DNA of 64,000 nt from Lachnospiraceae bacterium 28-4 (GTDB taxonomy: Bacteria > Bacillota > Clostridia > Lachnospirales > Lachnospiraceae): assembly GCA_000403275.2 (NCBI GenBank), contig KE159599.1, positions 1,134,137 through 1,198,136 of the forward strand, given 5' to 3'. Below the pieces are notes generated by a model that did not search any database, was not told where the DNA came from, and saw only the letters and a program-made list of their open reading frames with translations. How positions within the stretch are numbered: position 1 is the first letter of the stretch; each line of letters begins with the position of its first letter. Shown here one piece after another: positions 7,771 to 18,281 of this stretch. The translations under genes and the position numbers were made by a program.

Positions 7771-9591
7771 TTACAGCTGGAACTTACTTCCCTGCTCATT
7801 CAGAAGATGGCTTAATTTTACCAGCCCTTCCGTATCTTCGGTACATTCGCCCAACGTCTGGGAAAGAAGCGTCATGCTGGCGCTCGTTTCTTCCGTAGAA
7901 GCCGCGTTTTCCTGCACTACGCTCGCCAGGCTGTTGACAGAATCCGTAACAATCTGTTTCAAAGAACCAAGAATCTCCGTCTGGCTTCCGATTTCTTTCG
8001 TCACCTCTTCCACCATAGCCACTTCTTTATTCAAATGCCCAAACGCTTCCCGCGTCTCATTCAGGCGGTTTTGCTGGTTTTGCACGTTGCGCGTTACTTC
8101 CTCCATCTTAGCCACGGAAACCTCTACATTGCCGACCAGTTCTTTTACAATGCTTTCTATTTCCTTGGCGTTGCCCGAAGACTCTTCGGACAGGTTCCTG
8201 ATCTCTTCGGCCACAACGGCAAAGCCCTTTCCTGCCTCTCCGGCCCTGGCCGCTTCTATGCTGGCATTCAGCGAAAGCAGATTGGTCTGGTTCGCCAGCC
8301 CTTTGATGATTTCGATCGCCTTGGTAATATTTGCAGCAGAATCATTATTTTTGTTCGTCTGCTTGGATACTACCTCGATCGCCTCGATCGTCACTTTTGT
8401 GATCTCATCCAGCTCCTTAATGCTTTCGGAAGCCTCTGTGGAATGCTGCATCATAGCGGATACCGCTTCTCCAAGTTTATTTACACCGTTCTTTTCCACT
8501 TCAATGACGCTGCCAAGCTCCACAATCTTCTCATTCACTGTCTCCGTCTCGTTGGCCTGGTTGGTAGCTCCCTGCGCCAGATCATCGATAGCCTGGTTGG
8601 TATTTCGAATGCTGTCCGAAATATATCCGAACTTCTCGCTGAACTTTTCACTGCTCTGGTTCAAGCTTTCTCCCGTATGGATAACGCTGCCCAGCATATT
8701 TGCCAATGATTGGCGGACATTTTCCAGCGAACGCGCCATCCCGCCGATCTCATCGCCTCGTTTCAATAAAGCAGGACTGACCGTAAAACTCAAATCTCCC
8801 ATAGCCGACTGGCGAAGATGGCCCTCCACCAGTTTAATGCCCTTCGTGATCCGCATACCGCTCCACGTAGAAATCGCAAAAGCCGCAATCAGCATCACCA
8901 GCGCAGTAACGCCATACATCATAAGCATACCGGAAAACTGCTCCTCGATATATACCTTCCTGCCGTCAATCTTTTCATTCATCTCATCCACATAATTCCC
9001 GGTAGCCACCGCCCATCCCCAGGGCTCAAACAATTCGCAGTAGGCGATCTTAGGCGCAACCGTAACACCGTCCGACTTCGTAAAGTAAAACTCGTTATAC
9101 CCGCCTCCGGCCTTTGCCGTTGCCACGATATTCTGTGTCACCTTCACACCATTCTGATCCGTCAGGTCATATCTGTCATCCCCTTCCTGATCCGTCAAAA
9201 TCGGATGTTCGACCAGTATATAATCCGTTCTGTCTATCCATATGTACCCGGATGCATCATCCCTGTAACGCATAGCCCGAACCGCATCCGCCGCCATCTT
9301 CTGTGCCTCTTCTTCCGTCAGTTCTCCGCTCTGGCTCCGGTCATAATAGCTCCGTATCACGGAAAGCGCCGACTGAACCTGCGATTTAATCTCCATCGAA
9401 TATCCATCTGTCATAGATTCTTCATACAACTCCATGGACTCGTTCATTGACTTACTCAGATCAAAAACACCCAGACATGCCAATCCGATCGTAGGAATAG
9501 CAACCATAACGCAGATAATTAAAATCAGCATAACCGTCAGGCTCCGAAATCCACTTGTCTTCTGTGTGCCAGCAACTGTTTTTTCTTTCAT
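7771..9591 (-). CDS. Methyl-accepting chemotaxis protein with single-Cache sensor
   Basis: A 606-aa membrane chemoreceptor. N-terminal membrane segment at about 19-40, then an extracellular sCache-2-type sensor ([29 protein letters not shown]), a second membrane segment near 215-237 and a HAMP linker ([15 protein letters not shown]). The cytoplasmic coiled-coil ends in the kinase-control hairpin [20 protein letters not shown] and [19 protein letters not shown], which contact CheA and CheW. Cache_2 sensors typically bind small carboxylates; the ligand here is unknown. No chemotaxis or flagellar genes are nearby, so it is an orphan receptor. It is preceded by a GGTGG(G) site before the ATG at 9591. 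Confidence 0.95.
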   Translation of the reverse strand: MKEKTVAGTQKTSGFRSLTVMLILIICVMVAIPTIGLACLGVFDLSKSMNESMELYEESMTDGYSMEIKSQVQSALSVIRSYYDRSQSGELTEEEAQKMAADAVRAMRYRDDASGYIWIDRTDYILVEHPILTDQEGDDRYDLTDQNGVKVTQNIVATAKAGGGYNEFYFTKSDGVTVAPKIAYCELFEPWGWAVATGNYVDEMNEKIDGRKVYIEEQFSGMLMMYGVTALVMLIAAFAISTWSGMRITKGIKLVEGHLRQSAMGDLSFTVSPALLKRGDEIGGMARSLENVRQSLANMLGSVIHTGESLNQSSEKFSEKFGYISDSIRNTNQAIDDLAQGATNQANETETVNEKIVELGSVIEVEKNGVNKLGEAVSAMMQHSTEASESIKELDEITKVTIEAIEVVSKQTNKNNDSAANITKAIEIIKGLANQTNLLSLNASIEAARAGEAGKGFAVVAEEIRNLSEESSGNAKEIESIVKELVGNVEVSVAKMEEVTRNVQNQQNRLNETREAFGHLNKEVAMVEEVTKEIGSQTEILGSLKQIVTDSVNSLASVVQENAASTEETSASMTLLSQTLGECTEDTEGLVKLSHLLNEQGSKFQL

Positions 9592-9648
9592 GTAACCCCA
9601 CCTTCCAAATTTTTATTTCCGATGTTTCCTTATATGGATTCAGATACG

Positions 9649-9699
9649 AAAAGCCCTTTTTATGGATGCTGACAGACCGCATCCATAAAAAGGGCTTTT
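9649..9699. terminator. Strong hairpin terminator
   Basis: Perfect 20-bp arms (9649-9668 and 9680-9699, AAAAGCCCTTTT... pairing with ...AAAAGGGCTTTT) around an 11-base loop. It separates the nuclease pseudogene (stop 9789) from the chemoreceptor start and can work in both directions. Confidence 0.85.
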
Positions 9700-9788
9700 G
9701 ATACTTGAATCTCATACATACTAATTTTATTATACACCTTTTACCATTGAAGTCAATAAATCGGAAACAAAAAAATGGTAAATTCGTA

Positions 9789-11612
9789 CTATTCTTCATC
9801 TTCCTCATCAAAGCCGCCCACTAATAGCCAGCCGCTTTTATCCTTTAAATAGAGCTGTCCCGTTCCCCATCCTATTCCGTCTCCGCAAAAAACAGCACAG
9901 TCCGGGCACATAATCCCCCAGGCAGATGTCCCCTTTATGCTGCCATCGACCATATATTTTCCATCCGCCAGTAAGCATCCGCACAAATCACATTCCGGCG
10001 AGGCTCCTATATAATATTCCTTCAATCTCTTTCCTTTACTGGTATCCGCAATCTGATCCAAAATCCGTTCGGCCGAACTGCCATCCATAATGCCGTTATT
10101 ATCTCTTGGCAATATTTTACGGACAATTTGCCTTACCAACTTCTCATTCTTTTCAAGATATTCCCGATACATATTTATCGGATCATTCGGCTCGCATACC
10201 CTCCATCTTTCATCCTTCCATGCGAAGAATGAACGTTCTTCCTCTTGCATATCACAGCGGAATGTACGGTACGCGCAGCCCAGATCCTCCGCAATATCCA
10301 CATCCCGTTCATCCCGCCCTCCCCAAGTCATACTCATTAATAATGCGCTAAGGCTGCCCTCATAGTATTTATCGAGGATTTCCCGGAATGGCAGGGACTG
10401 CCCGATATCCTGAAGTCCGCCATAATACACTCGAACCGGCTCCGGGTCATGGACTGTTAAATAATAAGACGGTATATACAGAATTCCGTTTTCCTTCGAG
10501 ACTGTTAAATATATTGTAAAAACTCCGGTAGCAGGATTATACACCGATATTTCAATCTTTGCTGTCGGAAATTCCTCCTCAATTTCATCCAGACATCTTA
10601 AAATATGGTTTCTCCAAACCGCATTTTCCGAAAGCGTCTCTTTCACTTCGTTGCGAAGCGATTCCATATGAACCCGATTACACACATCCGCTGTCTTTTT
10701 CAGCCTCTGTCCCGTCGACCCGTCTTCCGCAAAAAGTTCGGAAATGATCGTCGCATCCGATAATAAATTATTTTTTTCAAAAATCCCGTACCGCCGTATC
10801 TCCTGGATGGTATGTCCCGTATCTTCTATAAAATCATGGATCTTTGCCGGATATCCAATTTCATAAAAATCCTGATAAAAAGATGGCTGTAGCGCCACTA
10901 CGGATTCATGGAGATAACAGAGCGCCTCTCTTTCCTCCATATCCGAAATTATTTCCTGTCCTTCCCTATATTGTTCTTTGTCCGAAGATAAAATATCCAG
11001 GCACTTCTCTTTTGACAAAGTCTGCATCGCAAAATATGCCACGAATTCATAAACCGGCAATTCCACATCCGCTTTTACCTTCATCCCATTCTGACTGGCC
11101 ATTTGCATAATTGCCTCTTTCATTTCGGCTTCTTTTTTTGAAGTGACCGGATGAGCCAATCGGATTATCATAATGATAAAATCATCAATGCCTTTGGCTT
11201 TGCACGATTGTTCCATCGATTGAATGCCTTTCTGCAAGGCATCTTCATTCAAGTACCAACACATAGCATGCCATGGCGCTATGAACCGGCCATTCGTTAT
11301 AGGAAGGACGGCCACCGGAAAGGTATTGATCCCTGCCGGACTGGCCATTTCAATCTGCAAGCCTTTTACATCCCACTTTGTATCACAAACAAACCGGGAA
11401 AAAGGAACGATCAGTTCTTTCCAATCTGTCGAAGCCACAATCACCCTGATTTCATGATCCCTTGCCCCTAAATATGATTTCACGCCTTCTACATATTTAA
11501 ACACTTCGTGTATGGCCTCTCTGGCAGATGCATCGCTTTTTTTTAATTCAATAATCACATGGTTCCCTTTTTCATCTTTTGCATATAAATCAATAAACCC
11601 CTTTGTTCCTAA
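9789..11612 (-). pseudogene. NucS-like nuclease gene, C-terminal part (interrupted by IS110)
   Basis: Residues 34 to 640 of a protein that opens with an EndoMS/NucS-like nuclease domain: GTKGFIDLYAKDEKGNHVIIELKK carries the D...ExK catalytic signature, followed by AIHEVFKYVEGVKSYLG and IRVIVASTDW. The remaining ~450 residues are unfamiliar and end with a zinc-binding block (CDLCGCLL, MCPDCAVFCGDG). The N-terminal 33 codons lie at 13214-13312, beyond an IS110 element. A GTG at 11630 inside the IS end could start this frame but is an accident of the insertion. Joining both parts at the shared TAA gives YIPNSLGTKGF, the normal family sequence, so the break is recent and clean. Confidence 0.85.
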
Positions 11613-11885
11613 ACCTCCATGCCCGCACACTTGGCACCACCATAAATGAAACTGTGCAGACGATAGGTTCTTGATTTTGTTTGTGCCGTTATTTATACTT
11701 ATGGCAACGGCAAAAATCGTGTTTATTTTGGGCTGGAAGCCCGTTTTCTAAACTGATTTCAGGTACTCTCATTTGCACCACCACCTGTCCAGCCATTTAA
11801 GAACCCCGGTTCACGGCAAAAGGACGTATAGTAAAATGATAAGAGACAGAGTACCGTGCCGTAAATTCCACCAGGAGGTGCCAGT
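11613..11885 (+). ncRNA. Candidate bridge RNA region of the IS110 element
   Basis: The 273-bp non-coding left end has several potential stems: GCCGTT...AACGGC at 11691-11714 and GGGCTGGAAGCCCG near 11731. In characterised IS110 elements such as IS621 a structured RNA from this position guides target and donor choice. No covariance search could be run, so only the location and folding potential are claimed. Confidence 0.4.
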
Positions 11886-13121
11886 ATGGATAGAATTTAC
11901 GACAATTGTTGTGGTATTGATGTTCACAAAAAACTTATCGTTGCCTGCTTCCGATGCGGCAAAAAGCAGGACGTGCGTGAGTTTGGCGCAACAACCAGAG
12001 AACTCCTCTCATTGGCTGACTGGCTCAAAGAAGGCGGCTGTGAAATGGTCGCTATGGAGAGTACAGCCTCTTATTGGAAGCCTCTGTACAACATCCTTGA
12101 ATCTTCTGACTTGAATGCCATGGTGGTCAATGCCCGCCATATGAAAGCTGTTCCAGGTCGAAAAACAGACGTAAAAGATGCGGAATGGATCGCTGACCTT
12201 TTACAGCACGGTCTGCTTCAGCCCAGTTACATTCCCGACAAAGACCAGCGGGAACTGAGGGAATTAGTCCGTTATCGCAAAAGCCTTGTAGGTGAACGTA
12301 CCAGAGAATTGAACAGGCTCCAGAAGATGCTGGAAGGAGCCAACATCAAGTTGTCCGGGACCGTATCTGACATCAATGGCAAAAGCGCCCGCAGCATCCT
12401 GGAGTATCTCCTTACCGGGGAGCCCATCGATGAGGCAAAATACGATGAGATGTATAATCAGAAGGTCATTGCCCATAATCTCAAAGCCACCAGGGAGCAG
12501 ATCATTGATGATCTCAATGGTGTCATGTCATCTCTCCAGCGCCGGATGATGAAGGAACTTCTCATCCATTTGGACGAACTGAATATTCACATCAGAAATC
12601 TGGATGATGAGATTGACAACTTCATGAAACCGGAGGAAAAGCAAGCTTCCCAGGCAATCCAGGACGTGACTGGCATAGGCAATACCAGTGCCCAGGCCAT
12701 CATTTCTGTCATTGGTACGGATATGGAGCGTTTTCCAACGGATAAACACATTTCATCCTGGGCAGGGTTGTGTCCTGGAGACAATGAAAGCGCCAAAAAG
12801 AGAAAATCTGGAAAGACCAGAAAAGGGAACTCTCTACTACGGACAACATTGATCACCTGTGCGCATGCAGCTGTAAAAAACAAGAAGTCTTACTTCCATG
12901 CTCAGTTTATGCGGATAAGTGCCCACCGAGGGACAAGGCGTGCCTATGTGGCCGTTGCCCATTCCATGCTCATTGCGATATACCACATCCTCAAGGATGG
13001 TGTTGTTTTCAAGGATCTGGGAGCTGATTATTACAACCAGTTCAACAAGGAACGCAAGATCAATGCATACCTTAAAAAGTTAAAAGCGCTTGGTTGGGAA
13101 GCTCCAGTAGTTGCCGCATAA
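11886..13121 (+). CDS. IS110-family transposase (DEDD recombinase)
   Basis: A 411-aa transposase. The N-terminal RuvC-like DEDD domain is complete: D in YDNCCGIDVHKK, E in AMESTASYWKPL, and two D in GRKTDVKDAEWIADLL. The C-terminal Transposase_20 domain is also complete: LQDVTGIGNTSAQAI, the serine in ISSWAGLCPGDNESA and KRKSGKTRKGN. The ATG follows an AGGAGGT site. Nothing suggests inactivation. It integrated into a NucS-like gene in the opposite orientation. Confidence 0.95.
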   Translation: MDRIYDNCCGIDVHKKLIVACFRCGKKQDVREFGATTRELLSLADWLKEGGCEMVAMESTASYWKPLYNILESSDLNAMVVNARHMKAVPGRKTDVKDAEWIADLLQHGLLQPSYIPDKDQRELRELVRYRKSLVGERTRELNRLQKMLEGANIKLSGTVSDINGKSARSILEYLLTGEPIDEAKYDEMYNQKVIAHNLKATREQIIDDLNGVMSSLQRRMMKELLIHLDELNIHIRNLDDEIDNFMKPEEKQASQAIQDVTGIGNTSAQAIISVIGTDMERFPTDKHISSWAGLCPGDNESAKKRKSGKTRKGNSLLRTTLITCAHAAVKNKKSYFHAQFMRISAHRGTRRAYVAVAHSMLIAIYHILKDGVVFKDLGADYYNQFNKERKINAYLKKLKALGWEAPVVAA

Positions 13122-13212
13122 ACCTGTCAGTTAAGTTTAAAATCAGCTTTTTTGAGTTTGACAGGGGCAGTCTGCGCTTTTTGGGCTACCCGGAAGGTTG
13201 TGTTTCATAGTA

Positions 13213-13312
13213 ATGAATTGGGTATATACTTCTCTTTTTTCAGTAAAACCAAGCCATTCTCCAATACTTCAATATGATCCGCAATCCTATCCCTTAATTC
13301 CGCTTCTTTCAT
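13213..13312 (-). pseudogene. NucS-like nuclease gene, N-terminal fragment
   Basis: ATG at 13312 follows a GGAGATAGGTA site. It encodes 33 residues, MKEAELRDRIADHIEV through EKYIPNSL, which match the usual NucS/DUF91 amino end, before running into the IS110 right end and stopping after two further codons. It belongs with the fragment ending at 9789. Confidence 0.85.
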
Positions 13313-13444
13313 TACCTATCTCCTTTTTCGAATAACCGCTTTTCTTCTGTTTTCTCTTTTTTATTGTATCACCAGCCAGTACGCCTGTCATGTATGATCA
13401 GAATTTCCTGCCCGTAAGCATTTATTTCTAACCGGCCAAAAATG

Positions 13445-13463
13445 AAAAGGCGCAGAGCCTTTC
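13445..13463 (-). terminator. Terminator after the sortase gene
   Basis: Minus-strand hairpin AAAGGC-TCTGC-GCCTTTT followed by CATTTTT, about 50 bases past the sortase stop. Otherwise 13313-13511 shows nothing but the promoter space of the broken nuclease gene. Confidence 0.6.
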
Positions 13464-13511
13464 TTATGAAAGACTATGCACCCTTCCATTTATTTTTCTT
13501 TTATCATTTTT

Positions 13512-14372
13512 TTACTCTGCCAGCTTCGCTATTTCCAGCCCTTTCTCCTGCACTTTTGCTGATGGCAATTCCTCCGGTACTTCCGCTATCAGTACTTCTT
13601 CTGTCAATACTGCTTCCACCAGAAGCCGGCGCTCATCCCTGCCGGCATAGCAAGTGGATAATACCAGGATCTTCGGTTCCTCCGGCAATTCCGTTTCCGC
13701 CCTAAAATTCCCTTCGCATTTTCTCACATCTTCCAAATGTTTCTGAACCTCGGCATTTTTTGTAAAATCATACTCATAGGGCAGGAGATCATCGGAAAAA
13801 TCTATTGCGGCAAAGATCTCATAAGTAAATGTCTTCTCCGGCGTATAAATAATGACCTGGCTGTTCCGTTCAAAAAAATCTTTGTCCGCAAAATCATGGA
13901 GATCGCTGAACATTCCTCCATTTTTCAAGTTATGCCCGTACAACACCGTAACAGCATCCATAAAGTCCCGGCGATTGACAGGCTGGGAATAAATGACTCC
14001 GGGAAACCCTTCCGACAAATCCACCTGATGGTTGAGATAATAATTATCATAGGGGTCTTTGGCATCGCTCTTCTGTAAAACCGGATAATCGATTCCAGTC
14101 CCCGGAACACTAATCCATGCATAAATATCCGGATTCTGCGCCTTTAATTGTTCGAAATCAACCTTTGCTCCGCCGGGTTCACTATCATTTCCCACCGCAT
14201 CAGCAGCACGCTCGGACGGATCCTGCGCATCCGCCGCATCTTTCGTGGCACCGGCGTTTTCCATATTTACTGCATCCTCTGTCCTCCCTGTATGCAAACC
14301 AGCCAGACAGACCGCCACACCAAAAACAAGGACTGCAAAGATTGACCATATTTGTTTTTTTCCAAACTTCAT
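13512..14372 (-). CDS. srtB: Class B sortase
   Basis: A 286-aa membrane-anchored transpeptidase that attaches surface proteins to peptidoglycan. N-terminal membrane anchor at residues 8-26 (IWSIFAVLVFGVAVCLAGL), an acidic linker, then the class B fold: YAWISVPGTGIDYPVLQ, catalytic histidine in YGHNLKNGGMF, catalytic cysteine in LSTCYAGRDERRLLVEAVL with the arginine close behind. It starts 6 bases after the stop of the large surface protein gene and in the same frame. The neighbour ends in SPKTGE, close to the SPKTG signal of the Clostridioides difficile class B sortase, so that protein is its likely substrate. Confidence 0.93.
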   Translation of the reverse strand: MKFGKKQIWSIFAVLVFGVAVCLAGLHTGRTEDAVNMENAGATKDAADAQDPSERAADAVGNDSEPGGAKVDFEQLKAQNPDIYAWISVPGTGIDYPVLQKSDAKDPYDNYYLNHQVDLSEGFPGVIYSQPVNRRDFMDAVTVLYGHNLKNGGMFSDLHDFADKDFFERNSQVIIYTPEKTFTYEIFAAIDFSDDLLPYEYDFTKNAEVQKHLEDVRKCEGNFRAETELPEEPKILVLSTCYAGRDERRLLVEAVLTEEVLIAEVPEELPSAKVQEKGLEIAKLAE

Positions 14373-14378
14373 CTTTTC

Positions 14379-17300
14379 TTATTCTCCTGTTTTTGGACTC
14401 TTTAGTCTGTCAGTGTCATTCTTTTGTTCCGCCTCGGCAGCAGGAAGCATATCGTCCTCCGCCTTTGCGACGGAAATTACTTCCTGTCCACTGTTGCCCT
14501 GGCCGCTATTGGAACTGCCGCTTCCGCTGGCATTTCCGTTATCATTGTTATTCTCATTGTCATCTTCATTTTCGCTGTCATCGTCCTCTTCGCTGTCATC
14601 TTCTTCCTCGCTGTCCGGCAAAGTTTTGTCGATCACTACCACATACTCCGACGCATGGGAGAAGGACAGGCTGATATTTCCATCCTCCCTTATCTCCCCG
14701 GCATCCATGAATATCAGCTTCCCGGCGCTGTCATAATAGTATAAGTTCCCCTTGCAGCCGCTGTTCTCCCTGCCCAGGTTCACGGTAAGGTCTGCCCGGA
14801 ACCCAAATTCTCCGTTATGAACCAGCGTGATCTGGGTGGAAGGTTTTCCTTCCGCAAGAGCCTCCACAATCGTCGGAGGGATATCGTCCGTATCCACGAT
14901 CACCTCCAGGTCAATGTCCTTCAAGTCGGAGGCAACTACTTCATTCCCTCCGATCGACCAGCTGTAAGCGCCCATGTCAAGCACAATGTTGACTTCCTTC
15001 CCTTTGATGGCCTCCAGGACTTCCTTCGGCACCACGGTAACTTTCTTCATGTCCACATGTACCGTCCCGCCGCTTCCGCTTTGTTCTATATCCGTTATGA
15101 TTTTATCAATCTCCTCCTCCGTAAGTTTCCCATCGGAAGGCTGCTCCGGTTCCTCTATGTCTCCGTCCTTCGGTTTCGCTTCCGCCACGAGGAATTCCTT
15201 GTCCTCAGTAATCCTCACGGTTTCGCCCATGCTATGGCCCTGCCACACAATGTCCATATAATTTTCATTCTCTACAGGCAGCGTAAAATCAGAATTCTTC
15301 TCCACGACTACGTACTCACAGACACCCTCGGGGTATTTCAGGATAACCGCACAGTTAGCATACTCTGCCCGTATATTCATTTTCTTGTATCTGGCAATGT
15401 CCGTGCCGCCTGTCACTCCTGTCCACTTTGCCAGCACAAGCCCTTCCAAGTGTTCCAGTTCTTTCAGAACCCCTTCCACTTTTTCCATGGCTGCGGGATA
15501 AGTGAGGTCTTCCCCGTCCAGAGCCATCAGCCTGTAGCCGGAGGCCAGTCTCCCGTCCGCCCCCCGGTAGGTATAGGACACCTCAGCCGTAGTCTTTCCC
15601 TGGTATACGGCGATCACCTCCAGGTTCGTCATCTCATGGAGCAGTATTTCCTCCCCGCTGATCCCCGGCAGGGCCCACTGTTCAAACTCAAGCCCCTCCG
15701 GCGCCGGCTGACCCTCCAGCTCTGCCAGGGCATCTTTGACTTTAGTCCCTTTCGCATACGTCCTGAAAACAATTTTTGAGACTTCCCTTCCATTTTCGTC
15801 CAGGTATTTCACATCCCACGCCACCACGCAGTCACCATATTTCCCCACTACGCCGACATAGGCTGTGTCTTCCACCTGCGCCGCTTCCTCTTCCCCCTCC
15901 AGCTGGTATTCCACCAGGAGGTCCGTATCCGCATCCGCCGGAGCTACAAAGGCAGCCAACATTTCCCCGTATGTGGCATCCTTGTCCACAAACTGCGGCA
16001 CCACCGCCATTTTCATTCCTTCGTCTTTACTTAGATAGGTAAGAACCACGTTGACGCAGCTCTTGTCATACACTGCCTGGAAATCATAGGACGGGTTTGT
16101 CGTATTTCCGAAAAATATCTCCGTCTCCCCGTCCATCTCCCTGCCGGAGACTGTATCCAGAAGTTTCATGTTCACTCCTTCTGCCGGCAATGGCGGGCAT
16201 AGGCCGAGTCCTTTTAAGGAATCTCTTCTTCCCACCTTCACTGTTTTATTTTCCATAAAATAACCATATTGATAGCTGCCGTCTCCCTGACGCACTAATC
16301 CGTATATGGAAAAAGTGGCATCTTTCACATCTTCCCGGTAAGTATCATCGGTTTCTACCCTGTAATACCATGGGCAGGTGTCCCTCCAGTCCGGTTTGAA
16401 GTTGTTCAGGTATGTGTAGTGTCCTTTGATATCAGATACATACAATTCGGTAAGCATCCATTCACAAGGATATGTATTATCAGTTATAGAAATAGTTCCC
16501 TTATACTCTTTTGTATCATCATTATAATACAGCGTAATCCTATGGGAACTGGAGACATTTGATACCTGTGGATAAAAATAAGCAGTTCCCGTATTGGATG
16601 GATTTTCTTCATCTACTTTCACAGTAATGGTAACGGTGTCCCCCGGATAAACCCATTCCCCATTTTTATCAATGGTAATGCTTTCAATAACAGGTGCCTT
16701 CGTATCATCCAGATACCCTTCCGGATCCACGTTATAATACCACGGGCGGGTCGTATTCCAGTCCGCCTGGAAATCAGTCAGGGATGTACTATTTCCATTT
16801 GCATCAGACAAGCTTATAGAGGTAAGCTCCCATTTCGTAGGATAAGTATCCCTTGTAATATTTATTGTTCCTGTATACTCCATAGTATTTTTATTTAAAG
16901 ATAAAGAACAATAATTACTTCCAATGCCCGAAGCCTGTGGGGTAAAATATACTGTCATTGAACTGGAAGGATTTTCTTCCTCCACTTTTACCTTAACGGT
17001 AACTTTTTCCCCTACCTTTACCATTTGTCCGTTCTTATCAATGGTAATGCTTTTAATGACAGGTTTTTGCTTATCATAATTAGCATTTACGACTGTATAA
17101 GTCAAATCTTTATTCGGCTCAATATTGCTTGGGTAAAAATACTGATAACCATTTGCCACATATGTCCTAATATAATTCAACTTCCATTTTGACGGATATG
17201 TAGTATTTTCAATGGTATAGGTACCTGTCAGCGTCTTAGTTTGCGCATTATATTGCATAGATACGGATTTGCTGCGTGTAACGCTGCTGTCCACCGTTTG

Positions 17301-18026
17301 CATATACATATACGTACTTCCCAGTTCTGCCCCTTCGCATTCTACATGCGCCGTATATGTCACCGTATCTCCTGGTTTCAGGGTTCCATCCGCATTGGAA
17401 GCATTCTTTTGTATTTGGAAATCGGAAATAGATACCTTTCTGTTATTACTAATCGTAAATGTATAACGGTATTTTCCATTTTCTTGCACATCCCAATCTA
17501 TATAATTGTTTCTTCTGTCTTCCAGGCGAATCTGTCCAATATAATATTCTCCTTCATAGCCCGTAAACCTGCTGCATGGAAGTGTCCCAGTATACAGGTT
17601 TCCGCCTTTATTTTGGAGCGTTACTGTCTGTGTATTACTGGAACCGCTTTTTCTATATATCTTAAGAGTAATGGATTTGATCTGGTCGTCTGCATCATAG
17701 GCTGACATGTTAAAGTGAAGAGTACCATCCTTTGTCAATGTCTGCCCATTTTCCTCAAATTCAAAACTTTCTATAACCGGCTGGTTAATGTCATAAGAAA
17801 ACGGCGCAACCAGGAAATCTTCCAATTCCGCTTCCGGCAGTATATTGGCCGAAACCGTTGGTTCCGGCACCTTCCCCTGTGTTGCGTTTTCTTCTTTCTG
17901 TTGCACCTCACTTTTTACTCCACGGTCAATTTCTTCTGCCGCCGTACCCTGCATTGGAAATACCGTCGCCGCTATGATGGACGCTGTCAGCAAAATTCCT
18001 AACAATTTTTTCCTGGACTTTTTCAT
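14379..18026 (-). CDS. Large secreted surface protein with Ig-like repeats and C-terminal SPKTGE
   Basis: A 1,215-aa exported protein. The start at 18026 (MKKSRKKLLGILLTASIIAA) has GGAGG 8 bases upstream and gives a clean signal peptide; an in-frame upstream ATG at 18053 is not needed. Residues ~60-590 carry tandem beta-sandwich repeats with the recurring signature PVIKSITIDKNG / VTVKVKVEEENPS and PVIESITIDKNG / VTITVKVDEENPS. Several MucBP-like or InlB-like modules follow, then a beta domain (VHVDMKKVTVVPKEVLEAI), an Asp/Glu/Asn-rich spacer, and the end RLKSPKTGE. The sorting motif is present but the usual hydrophobic tail is not: the stop codon follows immediately. Operon with the class B sortase. 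Adhesin or matrix-like role is inference. Confidence 0.85.
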   Translation of the reverse strand: MKKSRKKLLGILLTASIIAATVFPMQGTAAEEIDRGVKSEVQQKEENATQGKVPEPTVSANILPEAELEDFLVAPFSYDINQPVIESFEFEENGQTLTKDGTLHFNMSAYDADDQIKSITLKIYRKSGSSNTQTVTLQNKGGNLYTGTLPCSRFTGYEGEYYIGQIRLEDRRNNYIDWDVQENGKYRYTFTISNNRKVSISDFQIQKNASNADGTLKPGDTVTYTAHVECEGAELGSTYMYMQTVDSSVTRSKSVSMQYNAQTKTLTGTYTIENTTYPSKWKLNYIRTYVANGYQYFYPSNIEPNKDLTYTVVNANYDKQKPVIKSITIDKNGQMVKVGEKVTVKVKVEEENPSSSMTVYFTPQASGIGSNYCSLSLNKNTMEYTGTINITRDTYPTKWELTSISLSDANGNSTSLTDFQADWNTTRPWYYNVDPEGYLDDTKAPVIESITIDKNGEWVYPGDTVTITVKVDEENPSNTGTAYFYPQVSNVSSSHRITLYYNDDTKEYKGTISITDNTYPCEWMLTELYVSDIKGHYTYLNNFKPDWRDTCPWYYRVETDDTYREDVKDATFSIYGLVRQGDGSYQYGYFMENKTVKVGRRDSLKGLGLCPPLPAEGVNMKLLDTVSGREMDGETEIFFGNTTNPSYDFQAVYDKSCVNVVLTYLSKDEGMKMAVVPQFVDKDATYGEMLAAFVAPADADTDLLVEYQLEGEEEAAQVEDTAYVGVVGKYGDCVVAWDVKYLDENGREVSKIVFRTYAKGTKVKDALAELEGQPAPEGLEFEQWALPGISGEEILLHEMTNLEVIAVYQGKTTAEVSYTYRGADGRLASGYRLMALDGEDLTYPAAMEKVEGVLKELEHLEGLVLAKWTGVTGGTDIARYKKMNIRAEYANCAVILKYPEGVCEYVVVEKNSDFTLPVENENYMDIVWQGHSMGETVRITEDKEFLVAEAKPKDGDIEEPEQPSDGKLTEEEIDKIITDIEQSGSGGTVHVDMKKVTVVPKEVLEAIKGKEVNIVLDMGAYSWSIGGNEVVASDLKDIDLEVIVDTDDIPPTIVEALAEGKPSTQITLVHNGEFGFRADLTVNLGRENSGCKGNLYYYDSAGKLIFMDAGEIREDGNISLSFSHASEYVVVIDKTLPDSEEEDDSEEDDDSENEDDNENNNDNGNASGSGSSNSGQGNSGQEVISVAKAEDDMLPAAEAEQKNDTDRLKSPKTGE

Positions 18027-18241
18027 CCATGATACCTCCTTTGTAAAATACATTATTTGAAATTATACAGGGAAGATCCCTGTCTGCCGCGCGAAGCACA
18101 TGCTGTATTCACCAGCAAATTCCTTCATGCACCTCTATGCGCCATAAAAAGTGTACATCCTTATGTATATCCGTACTAAGGCAAAGCTGTTACAACATAC
18201 TCCTTTCCTTTGCATCGATCTGCACGATGCATTTCACGCAT

Positions 18242-18281
18242 AAAAAAGGAAACAAATGCGGGTAATCCCTCACGTGTTTCC
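18242..18281 (-). terminator. Terminator of the TIR-like/HipA operon
   Basis: Minus-strand stem GGAAACA / TGTTTCC (18281-18275 and 18254-18248) with an inner GGG...CCC pairing, followed by six T. It lies 137 bases past the TIR-like stop. The rest of 18027-18417 is AT-rich leader of the surface-protein gene, in which I see no recognisable riboswitch. Confidence 0.65.

Larger units (their letters stand above)
11613..13213 (+). mobile_element. IS110-family insertion sequence
   Basis: A 1,601-bp insertion defined by the restored nuclease frame on either side. Both junctions carry TAA (11610-11612 and 13211-13213), so the boundary is ambiguous by up to 3 bases. It has one transposase gene, 273 bp of non-coding DNA on the left and about 92 bp on the right, and no long terminal inverted repeats. 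This fits the IS110 group, where a bridge RNA is encoded in the left non-coding end. Confidence 0.88.

Noticed and set aside
9461..9811. 116-codon minus frame across the chemoreceptor start
   Set aside because: Runs through the terminator hairpin and overlaps two better-supported genes.
11613..11630. GTG start giving a 613-aa nuclease beginning MCGHGG
   Set aside because: The start lies in the IS110 end; the native N terminus is at 13312.
14817..15779. 320-codon plus-strand frame within the surface-protein gene
   Set aside because: Antisense shadow; composition follows the codon bias of the minus-strand gene.
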